32,683 bases of DNA from Desulfotignum sp. (GTDB lineage: Bacteria > Desulfobacterota > Desulfobacteria > Desulfobacterales > Desulfobacteraceae). Position 1 is the stretch's first letter, and each line of letters begins with the position of its first letter. Positions 31,697-32,683 of the stretch are shown piece by piece. Made by a program: the position numbers and the translations under genes. The notes under the pieces were generated by a model that did not search any database, was not told where the DNA came from, and saw only the letters and a program-made list of their open reading frames with translations. Location: positions 1 through 32,683 of the forward strand of contig JAABSB010000022.1 of the NCBI GenBank assembly GCA_011390615.1, in the 5' to 3' direction.

Positions 31697-32518
31697 CTAT
31701 GCCAGTGCGGGTTTTCCTATCCGCATTGGTTCAGGGGTGAAAACAGGGCCGGGAATACTGGTGGAGGTCATTGATTCATTGAGTTCCTGGTCGGCCCCGT
31801 AAATTTCACGCACCACCGACGGGGTGAGCCTGGAAGGCACATCATCAAACACGATGCGGCCTTCCAGCATGCCGATCACCCGGTCACAATAGGTTCTTGC
31901 CGTATCCAGGGTGTGCAGGTTGCACAGCACGGTCAGATGGTCCCGGTCCCGGATCTCCCGCAGGGCGGTCATCACTTTTTCCGCGCTCAACGGATCCAGG
32001 GAGGCGATGGGTTCATCCGCCAGCACCATTTTGGGCTGCTGCATCAGGGCCCGGGCAATTGCCACGCGCTGCTGCTGTCCCCCGGAAAGGGTTTCGGCCC
32101 GCTGCAGGGCCTGGTCCGCAATTCCCAGCCGGTCCAGGGCGGCCAGGGCTTCATCCACCATGTGCCTGCCGAAGATACTGAACAGGCTCTTGATGGTGCT
32201 GTGGCCGTTGAGCCGGCCCATGAGCACATTGGTTACCACGTTCAGCCGGGGCACCAGGTTGAACTGCTGGAAAATCATGGCGCAGTCCCGCTGCCACCGC
32301 CGTTTTTCGCTGCCGGAAAGCTGCAGTATGTCACGGTCATTGATCCGGATGGATCCCCGGGTGGCATCGGTGAGCCGGTTAATCATGCGGAGAAGCGTGG
32401 ATTTGCCGGCACCGGACGGTCCGATCACACCTACCATCTGGGGCTGGTCAATGGAAAAAGACACGGCATCCACAGCGGTGATTTTTCCGAATGTCTTGGT
32501 CAGGTCTGCTATTTTCAT
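31697..32518 (-). CDS. phnC: PhnC-type phosphonate/phosphite ABC transporter ATP-binding protein
   Basis: The 273-residue ATPase has Walker [10 protein letters not shown] (33-41), Q-loop Q84, the signature [15 protein letters not shown] (144-158), Walker B MVLADE (164-169) and H202. Features such as [19 protein letters not shown] are typical of PhnC. The C-terminal tail of about 35 residues ([16 protein letters not shown]) is longer than usual and looks disordered. GAGGA precedes the ATG. A PhnE-like permease gene ends 43 bp upstream on the same strand. The substrate could be phosphonate, phosphite or a similar oxyanion; the binding protein lies outside the window, so this cannot be settled. 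Confidence 0.9.
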   Translation of the reverse strand: MKIADLTKTFGKITAVDAVSFSIDQPQMVGVIGPSGAGKSTLLRMINRLTDATRGSIRINDRDILQLSGSEKRRWQRDCAMIFQQFNLVPRLNVVTNVLMGRLNGHSTIKSLFSIFGRHMVDEALAALDRLGIADQALQRAETLSGGQQQRVAIARALMQQPKMVLADEPIASLDPLSAEKVMTALREIRDRDHLTVLCNLHTLDTARTYCDRVIGMLEGRIVFDDVPSRLTPSVVREIYGADQELNESMTSTSIPGPVFTPEPMRIGKPALA

Positions 32519-32561
32519 GGCATCCTCAATTGGTTTGGATAAAAAGGTTCATCTGCAATGA

Positions 32562-32683
32562 TCATGTTCCGGACCGGCCGTGAATCAGGCGGCCCCGCAA
32601 TTTTCCGGAAACCGTGTCCATGACCATGACCAGGGAAATGGTCAGCAGAATGAGATAAAATACATTTTCCCAGTGGCGCTGGG
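32562..32683 (-). CDS. phnE: PhnE-type permease, C-terminal fragment at the window edge
   Basis: This is too short for the ORF track. The minus strand from the window edge reads 39 codons (…HWENVFYLILLTISLVMVMD…) to a TGA at 32562-32564. It has a final transmembrane helix followed by a basic tail (SGKLRGRLIHGRS), as in PhnE permeases. It ends 43 bp before the phnC-type gene. The rest of the gene lies beyond the window. Confidence 0.7.
   Translation of the reverse strand, partial: QRHWENVFYLILLTISLVMVMDTVSGKLRGRLIHGRSGT

Overview
The window is an ordinary-looking bacterial chromosome segment of about 50% GC with short intergenic gaps. It most resembles a Desulfobacterota sulfate reducer of the Desulfobacteraceae type. 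That is an inference from gene content: lactate oxidation by GlcD/GlcF plus LutC and a fused LutB-LutA protein (an arrangement known from Desulfovibrio-type organisms), a TRAP transporter, and many CCG-type iron-sulfur proteins. No rRNA, tRNA, CRISPR array, prophage or intact insertion sequence was seen.

Layout. (1) 1-827: 5' part of an acyl-CoA synthetase gene on the minus strand, open at the window edge. (2) 942-8138: a signalling block with a NarL-type response regulator and a tandem-Cache histidine kinase (minus), divergent from a methyl-accepting chemotaxis protein, an RlmN-like radical SAM rRNA methyltransferase and a GGDEF diguanylate cyclase (plus). (3) 8202-11462, minus: an ECF sigma factor with a soluble zinc anti-sigma protein, then a MOSC protein and a YcaO protein fused to TPR repeats. 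(4) 11571-18997, minus: a tightly packed run pepA - moxR-type ATPase - DUF58 - transglutaminase (TgpA-like) - mutY - CDF metal transporter, with two 4-bp start/stop overlaps. (5) 19253-19804: a lone CBS-pair protein.

(6) 19903-30745 is the most coherent module, a 2-hydroxyacid (lactate) utilisation region. Leftward genes are glcD (FAD dehydrogenase), glcF (Fe-S subunit), a 3-hydroxybutyrate-dehydrogenase-like SDR and a FadR/LldR-type GntR regulator. Rightward genes are dctP-dctQ-dctM (TRAP uptake), lutC and a lutB-lutA fusion. The 0.38-kb divergent spacer holds two mirror-image promoters. Each has a TGGTA-N-TACCA palindrome just downstream of its -10 box, which is where a FadR-family repressor would be expected to sit. 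My reading is that TRAP imports the hydroxyacid, GlcDF oxidises one enantiomer (probably D-lactate), LutC/LutBA oxidises the other (L-lactate), and the GntR protein senses the substrate and relieves repression of both arms.

(7) 30856-31641: a class I SAM methyltransferase of unknown target. (8) 31697-32683, minus: a PhnC-type ATPase and the C-terminal end of a PhnE-type permease of a phosphonate/phosphite-like ABC transporter, cut by the window edge.

No wholly unknown multi-gene system is obvious. The best candidates for new biology are the twin-operator hydroxyacid regulon with its embedded SDR, the YcaO-TPR/MOSC pair beside an ECF/anti-sigma pair, and the RlmN-like enzyme. Start codons were re-chosen from ribosome-binding sites and overlaps where the ORF track used an upstream alternative codon.
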